Shown here: positions 48,670-57,060 of the stretch, piece after piece | How the letters are laid out: every line of letters begins with the position of its first letter | How positions within the stretch are numbered: the first letter of the stretch is position 1 | NCBI RefSeq assembly: GCF_003024195.1 | Contig: NZ_KZ679046.1 | Span: 186,001 to 250,000, forward strand | From: Streptomyces dioscori | GTDB taxonomy: Bacteria; Actinomycetota; Actinomycetes; Streptomycetales; Streptomycetaceae | DNA: 64,000 nucleotides | Direction of reading: 5' to 3' | Notes under the pieces: generated by a model | The model's database searches: none | What the model saw: the letters and a program-made list of their open reading frames with translations, nothing else | What the model was told of the DNA's origin: nothing | Translations under genes and position numbers: made by a program

Positions 48670-50222
48670 GCGGCGACCCCCGGATGCGCGGCGAGCACCG
48701 TTTCGACGGTGTCCGCCTCCGCGGGTGTCTTGTCCTCGCGGTAGCGCACGACCCGGGCGAACCGCAGGGCGACGCCCGCCGGGTAGCGCGTGGAGCGCTG
48801 CAGACCGTCGTACGCGATCTCCACGACCAGTTCCGGGCGGACGGTCACCACGTAGCCGGTCTCCTCCACGGGGGCGACGGCGAGTTCCTGGAGGCGCTCG
48901 GTCTGCCAGGCCAGCATCACGTCGGTGAGGCCCTTGAACGTCTTGCCCAGCATGGCGAAGGTGCCGTCCGGTCTGCGGGCGCCCAGATGCAGGTTGGAGA
49001 GCTTGCCGGTGCGCCGCCCGCTGCCCCACTCGGCGGCCAGCACGACCAGGTCGAGGGTGTGGACGGGCTTGACCTTCAGCCAGGAGGCGCCGCGCCGGCC
49101 CGCGCTGTAGGGGGCGTCCAGGGACTTGAGGACGACACCCTCGTGGCCGCGCGCGAGCGTGTCCGTGCTGAACCGCTCGGCGGCGGCCCGCGCCGGCTCG
49201 TCGGTGGGATCCGGCACGAGGAGACGGCGCACGCGCATCGGCTCGGGGACCAGCCGGGCCAGCTCCGCGTGGCGGTCGGTGAACGGCAGGTCCAGCAGAT
49301 CCTGGCCGTCCACGGACAGGGCGTCGAAGTAGACGGGGGAGACGGGCACGGCCTCGGCGGCGGTCGCCACGTCCACCCGGGAGCCCACGCGGCCCGCGGT
49401 CTCCTGGAAGGGCCGGGGCCGCCCGTTCTCGTCGAGCGCGATCACCTCACCGTCCAGGATGAAGCGATCGACCTTCAACTCCCTTGCGGAGCGTGTGATT
49501 TCGGGCAGCCGGTCGGTGATGTCGTCGAGGGTGCGGGTGTAGACGCGTACCTCGTCGCCGTCGCGGTGGACCTGGACGCGGATGCCGTCGAGCTTCTCCT
49601 CCACCACGCAGGCGCCGAGCTTGTCGAGCGCCTCGGCGACGGAGGGGGCGCTGTGCGCCAGCATCGGCAGGACGGGACGGCCGACGGTGAGCCGGAACGC
49701 CTCCAGGGCCTCCGGACCGTCGGCGAGCAGCCGCTCGGCCACGGTCTGCAGCGAACCCGCCAGCATCACGGCCCTGCGTACGTCCGCTGAGGGCGCGTCC
49801 GTCGCCCGGGCGAGCCCTTCGACCGCGACGGCGTCGAGGGCGCCCTGCCGCACCTCGCCGCCGATCAGCGCGCGCAGGAACCTCTGCTCGGGCTCGGTGG
49901 CCGCGCCCATCAACTCCCCGACGAGTCGCGCCCGTTCCGCCTGCGAGCCGGTGCCGGAGACGGCGCCGAGAGCCGTCAGCCGGCCGTCCACCTCCCGTAC
50001 GGTCAGGCTCGGCTCCCCGGCCGGCGGGACGGACGCGCCGAGGAGTTTCCAGCCGACACCGAGCCGCCCCTGGGGCAGGCGGCCCGCCAGATAGGGGATG
50101 ACGATCGGTACGTCGTCCGCCTCCGCGTCCCGGAACAGCTCCGCGAGCAGAGCGACCTTCCGGGACCGCGCCGAGGTGGCGGCGACCTCCTGGGACACGT
50201 TGGCGAGCCGGGACAGCAGCAT
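48666..50222 (-). CDS. ligB: ATP-dependent DNA ligase (LigB type)
   Basis: The 518-residue ligase has an N-terminal DNA-binding domain (residues 1-180), the adenylation lysine K210 in VVEEKLDGIRVQVHRDG, motif IV EGVVLKSLDAPY, motif V SWLKVKP and an OB-fold end with FARVVRYREDK. The three-domain, archaeal-like architecture is that of actinobacterial LigB, distinct from NAD-dependent LigA. ATG 50222; it precedes the coupled Nudix gene. A repair role is usual; essentiality is not expected. Confidence 0.93.
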   Translation of the reverse strand: MLLSRLANVSQEVAATSARSRKVALLAELFRDAEADDVPIVIPYLAGRLPQGRLGVGWKLLGASVPPAGEPSLTVREVDGRLTALGAVSGTGSQAERARLVGELMGAATEPEQRFLRALIGGEVRQGALDAVAVEGLARATDAPSADVRRAVMLAGSLQTVAERLLADGPEALEAFRLTVGRPVLPMLAHSAPSVAEALDKLGACVVEEKLDGIRVQVHRDGDEVRVYTRTLDDITDRLPEITRSARELKVDRFILDGEVIALDENGRPRPFQETAGRVGSRVDVATAAEAVPVSPVYFDALSVDGQDLLDLPFTDRHAELARLVPEPMRVRRLLVPDPTDEPARAAAERFSTDTLARGHEGVVLKSLDAPYSAGRRGASWLKVKPVHTLDLVVLAAEWGSGRRTGKLSNLHLGARRPDGTFAMLGKTFKGLTDVMLAWQTERLQELAVAPVEETGYVVTVRPELVVEIAYDGLQRSTRYPAGVALRFARVVRYREDKTPAEADTVETVLAAHPGVAA

Positions 50223-50299
50223 GAAGTCATCGTGCTACGGAGACGCCCGCTCTACACCTGGGCGGAGCCGGTCCGCCACGCCCGGGCGGGCACCGACGG

Positions 50300-50345
50300 G
50301 CTCGTACCGGCATGCTCGGGCGGCTCGTACCGGCATGCTCGGGCG
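50300..50345. repeat. Two exact 23-bp direct repeats
   Basis: GCTCGTACCGGCATGCTCGG plus GCG occurs at 50300-50322 and again at 50323-50345, just downstream of the flavoprotein stop and upstream of ligB. It contains the palindrome-like ACCGGCATGC. Function unknown. Confidence 0.75.
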
Positions 50346-50353
50346 TGCCGCCG

Positions 50354-51289
50354 CTACACCCGTACCGCCGCGTCCAGGTCCGCGAACAGCAGTTCCCCGT
50401 TGATCGTGGCCCCGGCGCGGTAGCCGCCGCTCGCCGCGTTCACCACCTGCTCGCCGAAGCCGATCGCGTTGCCCGCCGCCCAGACGCCCGGCACGCTGGT
50501 CAGGCCCGTCGGGTCGACCGCGGCGTACGAGCCGAACGGGGTCTCCTGGAGGTCGGCGCCCAGCTGTTCCAGCAGGCCGGTGCGGGGGACCGGGCGGGGT
50601 GCCACGAACAGCACCGAGCGCTCGTGGGCCGTGCCGTCCGCCAGCCGGACCGCCGTGAGCCGGTCCTCGACGACGTCGAGCCCCGCGACCTCACCCGGCA
50701 CCACGGCGACCCCGGCCGCCGCGAGCCTGCGCAGATCGTCGTCCGTCAGCTCCTCCTCCGCGACCGTGTGCAGGAACAGGGTCACGTCCTTGGACCACTG
50801 GGAGACCATCAGTGCCTGGTGTACGCCCATCGGGGTCGTCGCCAGCACGCCGAAGGCCTGGTCCCGCACCTCCCAGCCGTGGCAGTACGGACAGTGCAGG
50901 ACGTCCCGGCCGAAGCGCTCGGCGACTCCCGGCACGGCCGGCAGCTCGTCCGCGAGGCCGGTGGCGACGACCAGCCGGCGCCCGTGCACGCGGCGCCCGC
51001 CGCCGAGCGTCACGTCGAACTCGCCGTCCGCGTCCCGTGCCACGTCCACCGCCAGGTCCCGGACGAGCTCGACGCCGTACCGCGCGATCTCCTCGCGTCC
51101 CACGGCCAGGAACTCGGCCGGTGACATGCCGTCCCGGGTCAGATAGCCCTGCATATGGGCGGCGGGCGCGTTGCGCGGCTCGCCCCCGTCGATCACGAGC
51201 ACGCTCCGGCGTGCGCGCCCCAGGACGAGCGCCGCCGACAGTCCGGCCGCGCCCCCGCCGACGACGACCACTTCGTATGTATCGGTCAC
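50354..51289 (-). CDS. FAD/NAD(P)-dependent oxidoreductase, thioredoxin-reductase-like
   Basis: The 311-residue flavoprotein has the FAD site VVVVGGGAAGLSAALVLGRA, the redox pair in HCPYCHGWE and the closing motif GVWAAGNAI (GD replaced by GN). The CxxC sits as in TrxR-like proteins, but no thioredoxin gene is near; the HCPYCHGWE form is usual for the atypical or gliotoxin-oxidase-like group. GTG 51289 is chosen for its GGAGG 8 bases upstream; GTG 51304 is the alternative. Divergent from an XRE-cupin regulator. Confidence 0.88.
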   Translation of the reverse strand: MTDTYEVVVVGGGAAGLSAALVLGRARRSVLVIDGGEPRNAPAAHMQGYLTRDGMSPAEFLAVGREEIARYGVELVRDLAVDVARDADGEFDVTLGGGRRVHGRRLVVATGLADELPAVPGVAERFGRDVLHCPYCHGWEVRDQAFGVLATTPMGVHQALMVSQWSKDVTLFLHTVAEEELTDDDLRRLAAAGVAVVPGEVAGLDVVEDRLTAVRLADGTAHERSVLFVAPRPVPRTGLLEQLGADLQETPFGSYAAVDPTGLTSVPGVWAAGNAIGFGEQVVNAASGGYRAGATINGELLFADLDAAVRV

Positions 51290-51331
51290 GGTGACCACCT
51301 CCACCGAGAAGGTCGCCCCACAGCACCCGTA

Positions 51332-51366
51332 TTGACAAATGGCTTTGCTGAAACTGCAATAAGGGC
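51332..51366 (+). promoter_or_regulatory. Promoter consistent with a leaderless transcript
   Basis: TTGACA (51332-51337), a 17-bp spacer and TGCAAT (51355-51360) form a good sigma-70-type promoter. The expected start site, 6-7 bases on, coincides with the ATG at 51367. The dyad TTGC-N7-GCAA (51345-51359) overlaps spacer and -10 and could be the regulator's own operator. Confidence 0.55.
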
Positions 51367-52005
51367 ATGAGTGAGCACAAGGACCACGCAGATCCCGGGG
51401 AGCCGGGCGACCGTGACACGGAGGGCGTCCTCGCGGAGGTCGGGCCCCGGCTGCGCCGCGTGCGCAAGGAGCGTGGTGCCACCCTCGCGGGCCTGTCCAC
51501 CGCCACCGGCATCTCCGTGAGCACCCTCTCCCGCCTGGAGTCCGGCCTGCGCAAACCCAGCCTGGAACTGCTGCTGCCCATCGCCCGTGCCCACCAGGTG
51601 CCCCTGGACGAGCTCGTCGGGGCGCCGCAGGTCGGCGACCCGCGCGTCCGGGCGGCCAAGCCGATCGTCATGCACGGCCGTACGCACTGGCCGCTCACCC
51701 GCCAGCCCGGCGGCCTGCAGGCCTACAAGGTTCTGGAGCCGAAACGCAAGGACGAGCCGGAGCCGCGTACGCACGAGGGCTACGAGTGGCTGTACGTGCT
51801 CTCGGGGCGGCTGCGGCTCGTGCTCGGCGAGCACGACGTCGTCCTCGGGGCCGGGGAGGCGGCCGAGTTCGACACCCGTGTGCCGCACTGGTTCGGGTCG
51901 ACGGGGGAGGGGCCGGTGGAGTTCCTGAGCCTCTTCGGCCGGCAGGGGGAGCGGATGCATGTGCGGGCGCGGCCGAAGCGGGGTGGCGGCGGGCAGGGCG
52001 GCTGA
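51367..52005 (+). CDS. XRE-cupin transcriptional regulator
   Basis: The 212-residue protein has an N-terminal HTH at about 24-80 (LRRVRKERGATLAGLSTATG, then ISVSTLSRLESG) and a C-terminal cupin (EWLYVLSGRLRLVLGEHDVV, GEAAEFDTRVPHWFG) that probably binds a small ligand. These regulators commonly control adjacent oxidoreductase or transport genes; here the divergent flavoprotein is the obvious target. The C-terminus is Gly/Arg-rich. ATG 51367 has no normal Shine-Dalgarno, consistent with leaderless initiation. Confidence 0.93.
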   Translation: MSEHKDHADPGEPGDRDTEGVLAEVGPRLRRVRKERGATLAGLSTATGISVSTLSRLESGLRKPSLELLLPIARAHQVPLDELVGAPQVGDPRVRAAKPIVMHGRTHWPLTRQPGGLQAYKVLEPKRKDEPEPRTHEGYEWLYVLSGRLRLVLGEHDVVLGAGEAAEFDTRVPHWFGSTGEGPVEFLSLFGRQGERMHVRARPKRGGGGQGG

Positions 52006-52284
52006 TGTCGGTTGCGCCGTTCCCCGCGCCCCTTGGGGGGTTGGGGGTGCGGTGGGTTTGAAGGTGTGGGGCCAGTTGGTGTGGGCGTGCGCCGTTCCCC
52101 GCGCCCCTTGGGGGTGGGGGTGTCGTGGGTTTGAAGGGGTGGGGTCGGCTGGTGTGGGTGTGCGCGGTTTCCCTCGGCCCTGGAATGCGCGGCCCCACCT
52201 GTTCCCTGTACGGCAAGCGACCGCTTAGTATGCGGTTGACCCCGAGGCGCGAACAGAACAGACACAGTCCCGTGGAGGCCCCGC
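52006..52284. repeat. Two dispersed-repeat cores and the quinone-oxidoreductase leader
   Basis: Minus-orientation cores at about 52014 and 52090, each followed by CCTTGGGGG and T/G-rich low complexity (GGTTGGGGGTGCGGTGGG). From about 52200 a normal leader precedes the gene at 52285 (GTGGAGGCC as Shine-Dalgarno region). Confidence 0.7.
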
Positions 52285-53286
52285 ATGCAGGCATGGCAAG
52301 TGCACGAGATCGGCGAGCCCGGCGAGGTGATGCGGCTCGCGGAGGTGGAGCGGCCCGTACCCGGTGACGGCCAGGTCCTGCTCAAGGTGCGCGCGGCGAA
52401 CATCAACTTCCCGGACGCCCTGATGTGCCGCGGGCAGTACCAGGTCAGGCCGCCGCTGCCGTTCACGCCCGGGGTGGAGATCTGCGGCGAGATCGAGGAC
52501 GGCCGACGGGTCATGGCCAACCCCGCGCTGCCGTACGGCGGCTTCGCCGAGTACGCCGTCGCGGACGCCGCGGCCCTGCTGCCCGCGCCCGAGGCGCTGG
52601 ACGACGCCGAGGCCGCCGCCCTGCACATCGGCTACCAGACCGGCTGGTTCGGCCTGCACCGCCGGGCCCGGCTCGAAGCCGGCGAGACGCTGCTCGTCCA
52701 CGCTGCCGCAGGAGGGGTCGGCAGCGCGGCGGTGCAGCTCGGGAAGGCGGCGGGGGCGACCGTCATCGGTGTCGTGGGCGGCGCGGACAAGGCCGCCGTC
52801 GCCCGCGAGCTGGGTTGCGACCTCGTCGTGGACCGGCGTGCCGAGGACGTCGTCGCCGCCGTCAAGGAGGCCACCGGCGGCCGGGGCGCCGACGTGATCT
52901 ACGACCCCGTCGGCGGGGACGCCTACACGCAGTCCGCCAAGCTCGTCGCCTTCGAGGGCCGGATCGTGGTCGTCGGCTTCGCGAGCGGCACGATCCCCAG
53001 CCCGGGCCTCAACCACGCCCTGGTGAAGAACTACTCGATCCTCGGCCTGCACTGGGGCCTCTACAACACCAAGGACCCGAAACTGGTCCTGCGCTGCCAC
53101 GAGCAGCTCACCGAGCTGGCCGCCCGCGGGGCGATCAGGCCGCTCGTCAGCGAGCGCGTACCGCTGGCCGGTGCCGCCGACGCCGTCCAGCGGGTCGCCG
53201 ACGGCGTCACCACGGGCCGCGTCACCGTGCTGCCCGCCCTCGGAACCGCCCTTGAGGGCACGAACGGGAACGGAGCCGTCGCATGA
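52285..53286 (+). CDS. NADPH:quinone oxidoreductase family protein
   Basis: The 333-residue zinc-free medium-chain reductase has RAANINFPDALMCRGQYQ, PFTPGVEICGEIE, and the NADPH motif HAAAGGVGSAAVQLGKAAGA. The zinc-binding cysteines of alcohol dehydrogenases are missing. ATG 52285. Its stop overlaps the first acyl-CoA dehydrogenase start (ATGA at 53283), so it is co-translated; in this context it may act on enoyl or quinone intermediates of the same catabolic route (inference). Confidence 0.93.
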   Translation: MQAWQVHEIGEPGEVMRLAEVERPVPGDGQVLLKVRAANINFPDALMCRGQYQVRPPLPFTPGVEICGEIEDGRRVMANPALPYGGFAEYAVADAAALLPAPEALDDAEAAALHIGYQTGWFGLHRRARLEAGETLLVHAAAGGVGSAAVQLGKAAGATVIGVVGGADKAAVARELGCDLVVDRRAEDVVAAVKEATGGRGADVIYDPVGGDAYTQSAKLVAFEGRIVVVGFASGTIPSPGLNHALVKNYSILGLHWGLYNTKDPKLVLRCHEQLTELAARGAIRPLVSERVPLAGAADAVQRVADGVTTGRVTVLPALGTALEGTNGNGAVA

Positions 53287-54491
53287 CCGACACCGTGAGC
53301 GGGGGCGGAGCGGTCGACGCCGCCGAACTGCGCCGCCGCACCCAGGAGTTGCTGGCCGCGTACCCGGTCGGGAGCACGGACCGGGTGGACTTCCTCAAGG
53401 CGCGCTTCGACGCCGGACTCGCCTGGGTGCACTACCCGGAGGGTCTCGGCGGCCTCGGCGCGCCGCGCTCCCTCCAGGCCGTCGTGGACACCGAGCTGGA
53501 GGCCGCGGGGGCTCCCGACAACGACCCGCGGCGCATCGGCATCGGCCTCGGCATGGCCGCGCCGACGGTCCTCGGTTACGGCACCGAGGAGCAGAAGAAC
53601 CGCTTCCTGCGGCCCCTGTGGGTCGGCGAGGAGGTCTGGTGCCAGCTGTTCAGCGAGCCGGGCGCGGGCTCCGACCTGGCGGCCCTCGGCACGCGCGCCG
53701 TACGGGACGGCGACGACTGGGTGGTCAACGGCCAGAAGGTGTGGACGTCCAGCGCCCACCTCGCCCGCTGGGCCATCCTCATCGCCCGCACCGACCCGGA
53801 CGCGCCCAAGCACCGCGGCATCACGTACTTCGTCTGCGACATGACCGACCCCGGCGTCGAGGTGCGGCCACTGCGCCAGATCACCGGCGAGGCCGAGTTC
53901 AACGAGGTGTTCCTCACCGACGTCCGCATCCCCGACGCACACCGCCTCGGCGAGGTCGGCGACGGCTGGCGGGTCGCGCAGACCACCCTCATGAACGAGC
54001 GGGTCTCCATCGGCGGCATGCGCATCCCCCGCGAGGGCGGGATGATCGGCCCGGTCTCCAGGACCTGGCGCGAACGCCCCGACCTGCGCACCCACGACCT
54101 CCACCAGCGCCTGCTGAAGCTGTGGGTCGAGGCCGAGGTGGCCAGGCTCACCGGCGAACGCCTGCGCCAGCAGATGGTCGCGGGACAGCCGGGCCCCGAG
54201 GGCTCCGGCATGAAACTCGCGTTCGCCCGCCTCAACCAGGAGATCAGCGGCCTGGAGGTCGAACTCCTCGGCGAGGAAGGCCTGCTGTACGAGGACTGGA
54301 CGATGCGCCGGCCCGACAAGGTCGACTTCACCGGCCGTGACGCCGGCTACCGCTACCTCCGCTCCAAGGGCAACAGCATCGAGGGCGGGACCAGCGAGGT
54401 CCTGCTGAACATCGTCGCCGAACGCGTGCTGGGGCTGCCCTCCGAGCCGCGCACCGACAAGGACGTCGCCTGGAAGGACCTCGCCCGATGA
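53283..54491 (+). CDS. Acyl-CoA dehydrogenase, first of a coupled pair
   Basis: The 402-residue protein has QLFSEPGAGSDLAALGTRAV, GQKVWTSSAHLARWAILIAR, a substrate-loop region, and IEGGTSEVLLNIVAERVLGL with the usual catalytic-site Glu. It overlaps both neighbours by 4 bp. The large/small pairing with the next gene resembles alpha2beta2 FadE heterotetramers of steroid and side-chain catabolism in actinobacteria (established for mycobacterial FadE pairs; applied here by inference). Confidence 0.93.
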   Translation: MTDTVSGGGAVDAAELRRRTQELLAAYPVGSTDRVDFLKARFDAGLAWVHYPEGLGGLGAPRSLQAVVDTELEAAGAPDNDPRRIGIGLGMAAPTVLGYGTEEQKNRFLRPLWVGEEVWCQLFSEPGAGSDLAALGTRAVRDGDDWVVNGQKVWTSSAHLARWAILIARTDPDAPKHRGITYFVCDMTDPGVEVRPLRQITGEAEFNEVFLTDVRIPDAHRLGEVGDGWRVAQTTLMNERVSIGGMRIPREGGMIGPVSRTWRERPDLRTHDLHQRLLKLWVEAEVARLTGERLRQQMVAGQPGPEGSGMKLAFARLNQEISGLEVELLGEEGLLYEDWTMRRPDKVDFTGRDAGYRYLRSKGNSIEGGTSEVLLNIVAERVLGLPSEPRTDKDVAWKDLAR

Positions 54492-55600
54492 CCCCGACGA
54501 CCACGCAGCGCGCACAGCCCGACCTGCTGTACTCGGAGGAGGAAGAGGCGCTGCGCGCCGCCGTCCGTGACCTGCTCGCCGACCACTGCGACCCGGCGGG
54601 CGTGATCGCCCGTACGGAGTCCGGTGCCCCGCACGACCGCGAGGCGTGGAAGGCCCTGGCCGAGGGCATGGGCCTCGCGGGTCTGCTGGTGCCCGAGGCG
54701 CTGGGCGGCCAGGGCGCCACGCACCGCGAAGCCGCCGTCGTCCTGGAGGAGCTGGGCCGTGCGGTCGCTCCCGTGCCGTATCTGACGAGCGCGGTCGTCG
54801 CCACCGAGGCGCTGCTGGCGTGCGGCGCCGACGACCTCCTCACCGAGCTGGCGTCCGGCCGCCGTATCGGCGCCCTCGCCGTCGCCCTGAACATCGCTCC
54901 TGGCGGCGCCCACCGGACCGTACGGATCGAGAACGGCGCCCTGCACGGGGAGTTGACCGGCATCGCGGACGCGACCGCCGCCGACGTACTGCTCGTGCCC
55001 GCCGAGGACGGCGGCCTGTACGCGGTCGACTCGGACGCCGTGACCGTCACCGCGCAGGTGTCCCTGGACCTGACCAGGCCGGTCGCGACGGTCGTCCTGG
55101 ACGGAGTGCCCGCCCGCCGGATCGGCGACGCCGCCCCCGCCGTACGGCGTGCCCTGCGGGCCGGGGCCGGACTGCTCGCCTCCGAGCAACTGGGCCTCGC
55201 CGAATGGTCGTTGACGGAGACGGTCCGCTATCTGAAGGAGCGCAAGCAGTTCAACCGCCCGGTCGGCGGCTTCCAGGCGCTCAAGCACCGGCTCGCCCAG
55301 CTCTGGCTGGAGACCGTCCACACGCGCGCCGCGGCACGCAACGCGGCCGACGCGCTGGCCGGCGGCAGCGGGGACAGCACGGAGGTGGACGTGGCGGTGG
55401 CCCTCGCACAGGCGTACGCGGCGCCCGTCGCCGTCCATGCCGCCGAGGAGGCCCTCCAGTTGCATGCCGGTATCGGCATGACCTGGGAGCACCCGGTGCA
55501 CCTCTACCTGAAGAGGGCCAAGGCCGACTCGATCGCGTACGGCACGGCGGGCAGCCACCGGGAGGCACTGGCCGGGCTGGTGGACCTCCAGGCTCCCTGA
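54488..55600 (+). CDS. Acyl-CoA dehydrogenase, second of a coupled pair, lacking the canonical catalytic Glu
   Basis: The 370-residue ACAD-fold protein has LYSEEEEALRAAVRDLLADH at the start and RYLKERKQFNRPVGGFQALK plus LHAGIGMTWEHPVHLYLKRA near the end. The region equivalent to YEGTSEIQ reads IAYGTAGSHRE, with no Glu at the usual position. A subunit of a heteromeric dehydrogenase is therefore more likely than an independent enzyme. ATG 54488 overlaps the preceding stop. Last gene of the operon, followed by a strong terminator. Confidence 0.92.
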   Translation: MTPTTTQRAQPDLLYSEEEEALRAAVRDLLADHCDPAGVIARTESGAPHDREAWKALAEGMGLAGLLVPEALGGQGATHREAAVVLEELGRAVAPVPYLTSAVVATEALLACGADDLLTELASGRRIGALAVALNIAPGGAHRTVRIENGALHGELTGIADATAADVLLVPAEDGGLYAVDSDAVTVTAQVSLDLTRPVATVVLDGVPARRIGDAAPAVRRALRAGAGLLASEQLGLAEWSLTETVRYLKERKQFNRPVGGFQALKHRLAQLWLETVHTRAAARNAADALAGGSGDSTEVDVAVALAQAYAAPVAVHAAEEALQLHAGIGMTWEHPVHLYLKRAKADSIAYGTAGSHREALAGLVDLQAP

Positions 55601-55629
55601 CCGACCCGCCGACTCACCTGCACGCAGTG

Positions 55630-55687
55630 CGCGAAGGCCCGCTTCTGTCCCCTGGGATGCCTCATGGGGACGGGAGCGGGCCTTCGT
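55630..55687 (+). terminator. Terminator of the acyl-CoA dehydrogenase operon
   Basis: CGCGAAGGCCCGC and GCGGGCCTTCGTG pair for 11 or more bases, with further TGTCCCC/GGGGACG pairing inside and a short loop. It lies 30 bases after the operon's last stop. Confidence 0.85.
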
Positions 55688-55848
55688 GTGCAGGTGTCGG
55701 CCGGTGAAGTGAACGCACCACGGCAGTCCGGCCAACTCCCCGCACGGCTCTGCTCCTTGGGCATGTCCACGCCGCATACTCTCCCCAGTCCCGACTTCGT
55801 CGGCCCGGGGCGTCCGTGGCCCCGTACGGCATTCCCAGGGAGGCAGAC

Positions 55849-56715
55849 ATGGCCCTCACCACCCGTCGCAGAGCCCTCACCACCCTCGCCGCCGGACTCG
55901 CGGGCGGTATCGCCCTGCCCGCGTACGCACAGGCGAGCGAGGACAGGCACCGCCCGCGCCCGCTGTGGCGTGCCCACGCCCACAACGACTACCTCCATCC
56001 CCGGCCCCTGTTCGACGCGCTCGGCCACCGCTTCGGCAGCGTCGAGGCCGACATCTACCTCGTCGACGGCCAACTCCTCGTCGCCCACGACCCGGTGGAG
56101 CTGGACCCGGCCCGCACCCTTGAATCCCTCTACCTGAAGCCCCTCGCCGCCCGCGTGAAGGCCAACGGCGGCTCGGTGTACCGGGGACACCGCAAGCCGC
56201 TCCAGCTGCTGATCGACATCAAGACCGAGGGCTCGGCCACGTACCTCGAACTGGACCGCCGACTGCGCCGCTACCGGCACCTCTTCACGACGTACGCCAA
56301 GGGCCGTGTCCAGCCCGGCGCGGTGACGGCCGTGATCTCCGGCGACCGGGCCGCCCGGGTACCCATGGAGGCCCAGACCGTACGGCACGCCTTCTACGAC
56401 GGCCGCCTCCTCGACCTGCTGGCCCCCGTCCCGGCCCCGGCCTCCTTCATCCCGCTGATCAGCGACAACTGGACGCTCAACTTCACCTGGCAGGGCGTCG
56501 GCACGTTCCCCGAGGCCGAGCGGCAGAAGCTGCGCGGGATCATCCTGGCCGCGCACTCGCGGGGGCAGAAGGTCCGCTTCTGGGCCACCCCCGACCTGGC
56601 GGGCCCCGCCCGTGACGCGGTCTGGAGCGAACTGCTCGCCGCGGACGCCGACCACCTCAACACCGACGACCTCGCGGGCCTGGAAGCCTTCCTGGACGCC
56701 CACCGGCGGGCGTGA
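55849..56715 (+). CDS. Tat-exported PLC/glycerophosphodiesterase-like protein
   Basis: The 288-residue protein starts ALTTRRRALTTLAAGLAGGI, a twin-arginine-type signal, with export likely by Tat. The mature domain has RAHAHNDYLHPRPLFDAL and VEADIYLVDGQLLVAHDPVE, the His/Glu/Asp pattern of the PLC-like phosphodiesterase TIM barrel. It probably hydrolyses phosphodiester lipids or teichoic-type polymers outside the cell (inference). ATG 55849 has AGGGAGG 6 bases upstream. Monocistronic. Confidence 0.88.
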   Translation: MALTTRRRALTTLAAGLAGGIALPAYAQASEDRHRPRPLWRAHAHNDYLHPRPLFDALGHRFGSVEADIYLVDGQLLVAHDPVELDPARTLESLYLKPLAARVKANGGSVYRGHRKPLQLLIDIKTEGSATYLELDRRLRRYRHLFTTYAKGRVQPGAVTAVISGDRAARVPMEAQTVRHAFYDGRLLDLLAPVPAPASFIPLISDNWTLNFTWQGVGTFPEAERQKLRGIILAAHSRGQKVRFWATPDLAGPARDAVWSELLAADADHLNTDDLAGLEAFLDAHRRA

Positions 56716-56859
56716 CCGGGGCGCGGGTCCGGGCCGGCGCCGTCACGCGCAGTCAACACACGTTCGGCGGACACGTCAGCCGCACGGACGAACCCTCCGC
56801 TACGCCACACTTGCGGCCGAAAGCCGCGGAGTGGCGTGGCGTGGCGGAGGAGGTTGACG

Positions 56860-57054
56860 GTGGCTATTTCCATCTCTGTGGTGCTGCTGCTCGTGATTCT
56901 GACGGTGGTCTTCCTGCGCAACGGCGCGCTGAAGCTGTCGCACGCGGTGGTCTGCGTCCTGCTCGGCTTCTATCTCGCGAGCACGAGCATGGCGCCGACC
57001 ATCCACGACGGGATGACGGCGACGGCCGACATCGTCAGCAGCCTCAGGCCCTGA
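56860..57054 (+). CDS. 64-residue membrane protein, conserved in Streptomyces
   Basis: The small protein has two hydrophobic segments, ISISVVLLLVILTVVFL and LSHAVVCVLLGFYLASTSMA, and ends ATADIVSSLRP. I recall near-identical short proteins in other streptomycetes but no function. GTG 56860 has GGAGGAGG 6 bases upstream, which decides the start over an in-frame ATG at 56836. It converges on the phosphodiester glycosidase with a 6-base gap. Confidence 0.8.
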   Translation: MAISISVVLLLVILTVVFLRNGALKLSHAVVCVLLGFYLASTSMAPTIHDGMTATADIVSSLRP

Positions 57055-57060
57055 CGGACC

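Noticed and set aside
54488..55600. Second acyl-CoA dehydrogenase as a pseudogene
   Set aside because: The frame is intact, translationally coupled and conserved along its length; loss of the Glu fits a non-catalytic subunit better than decay.
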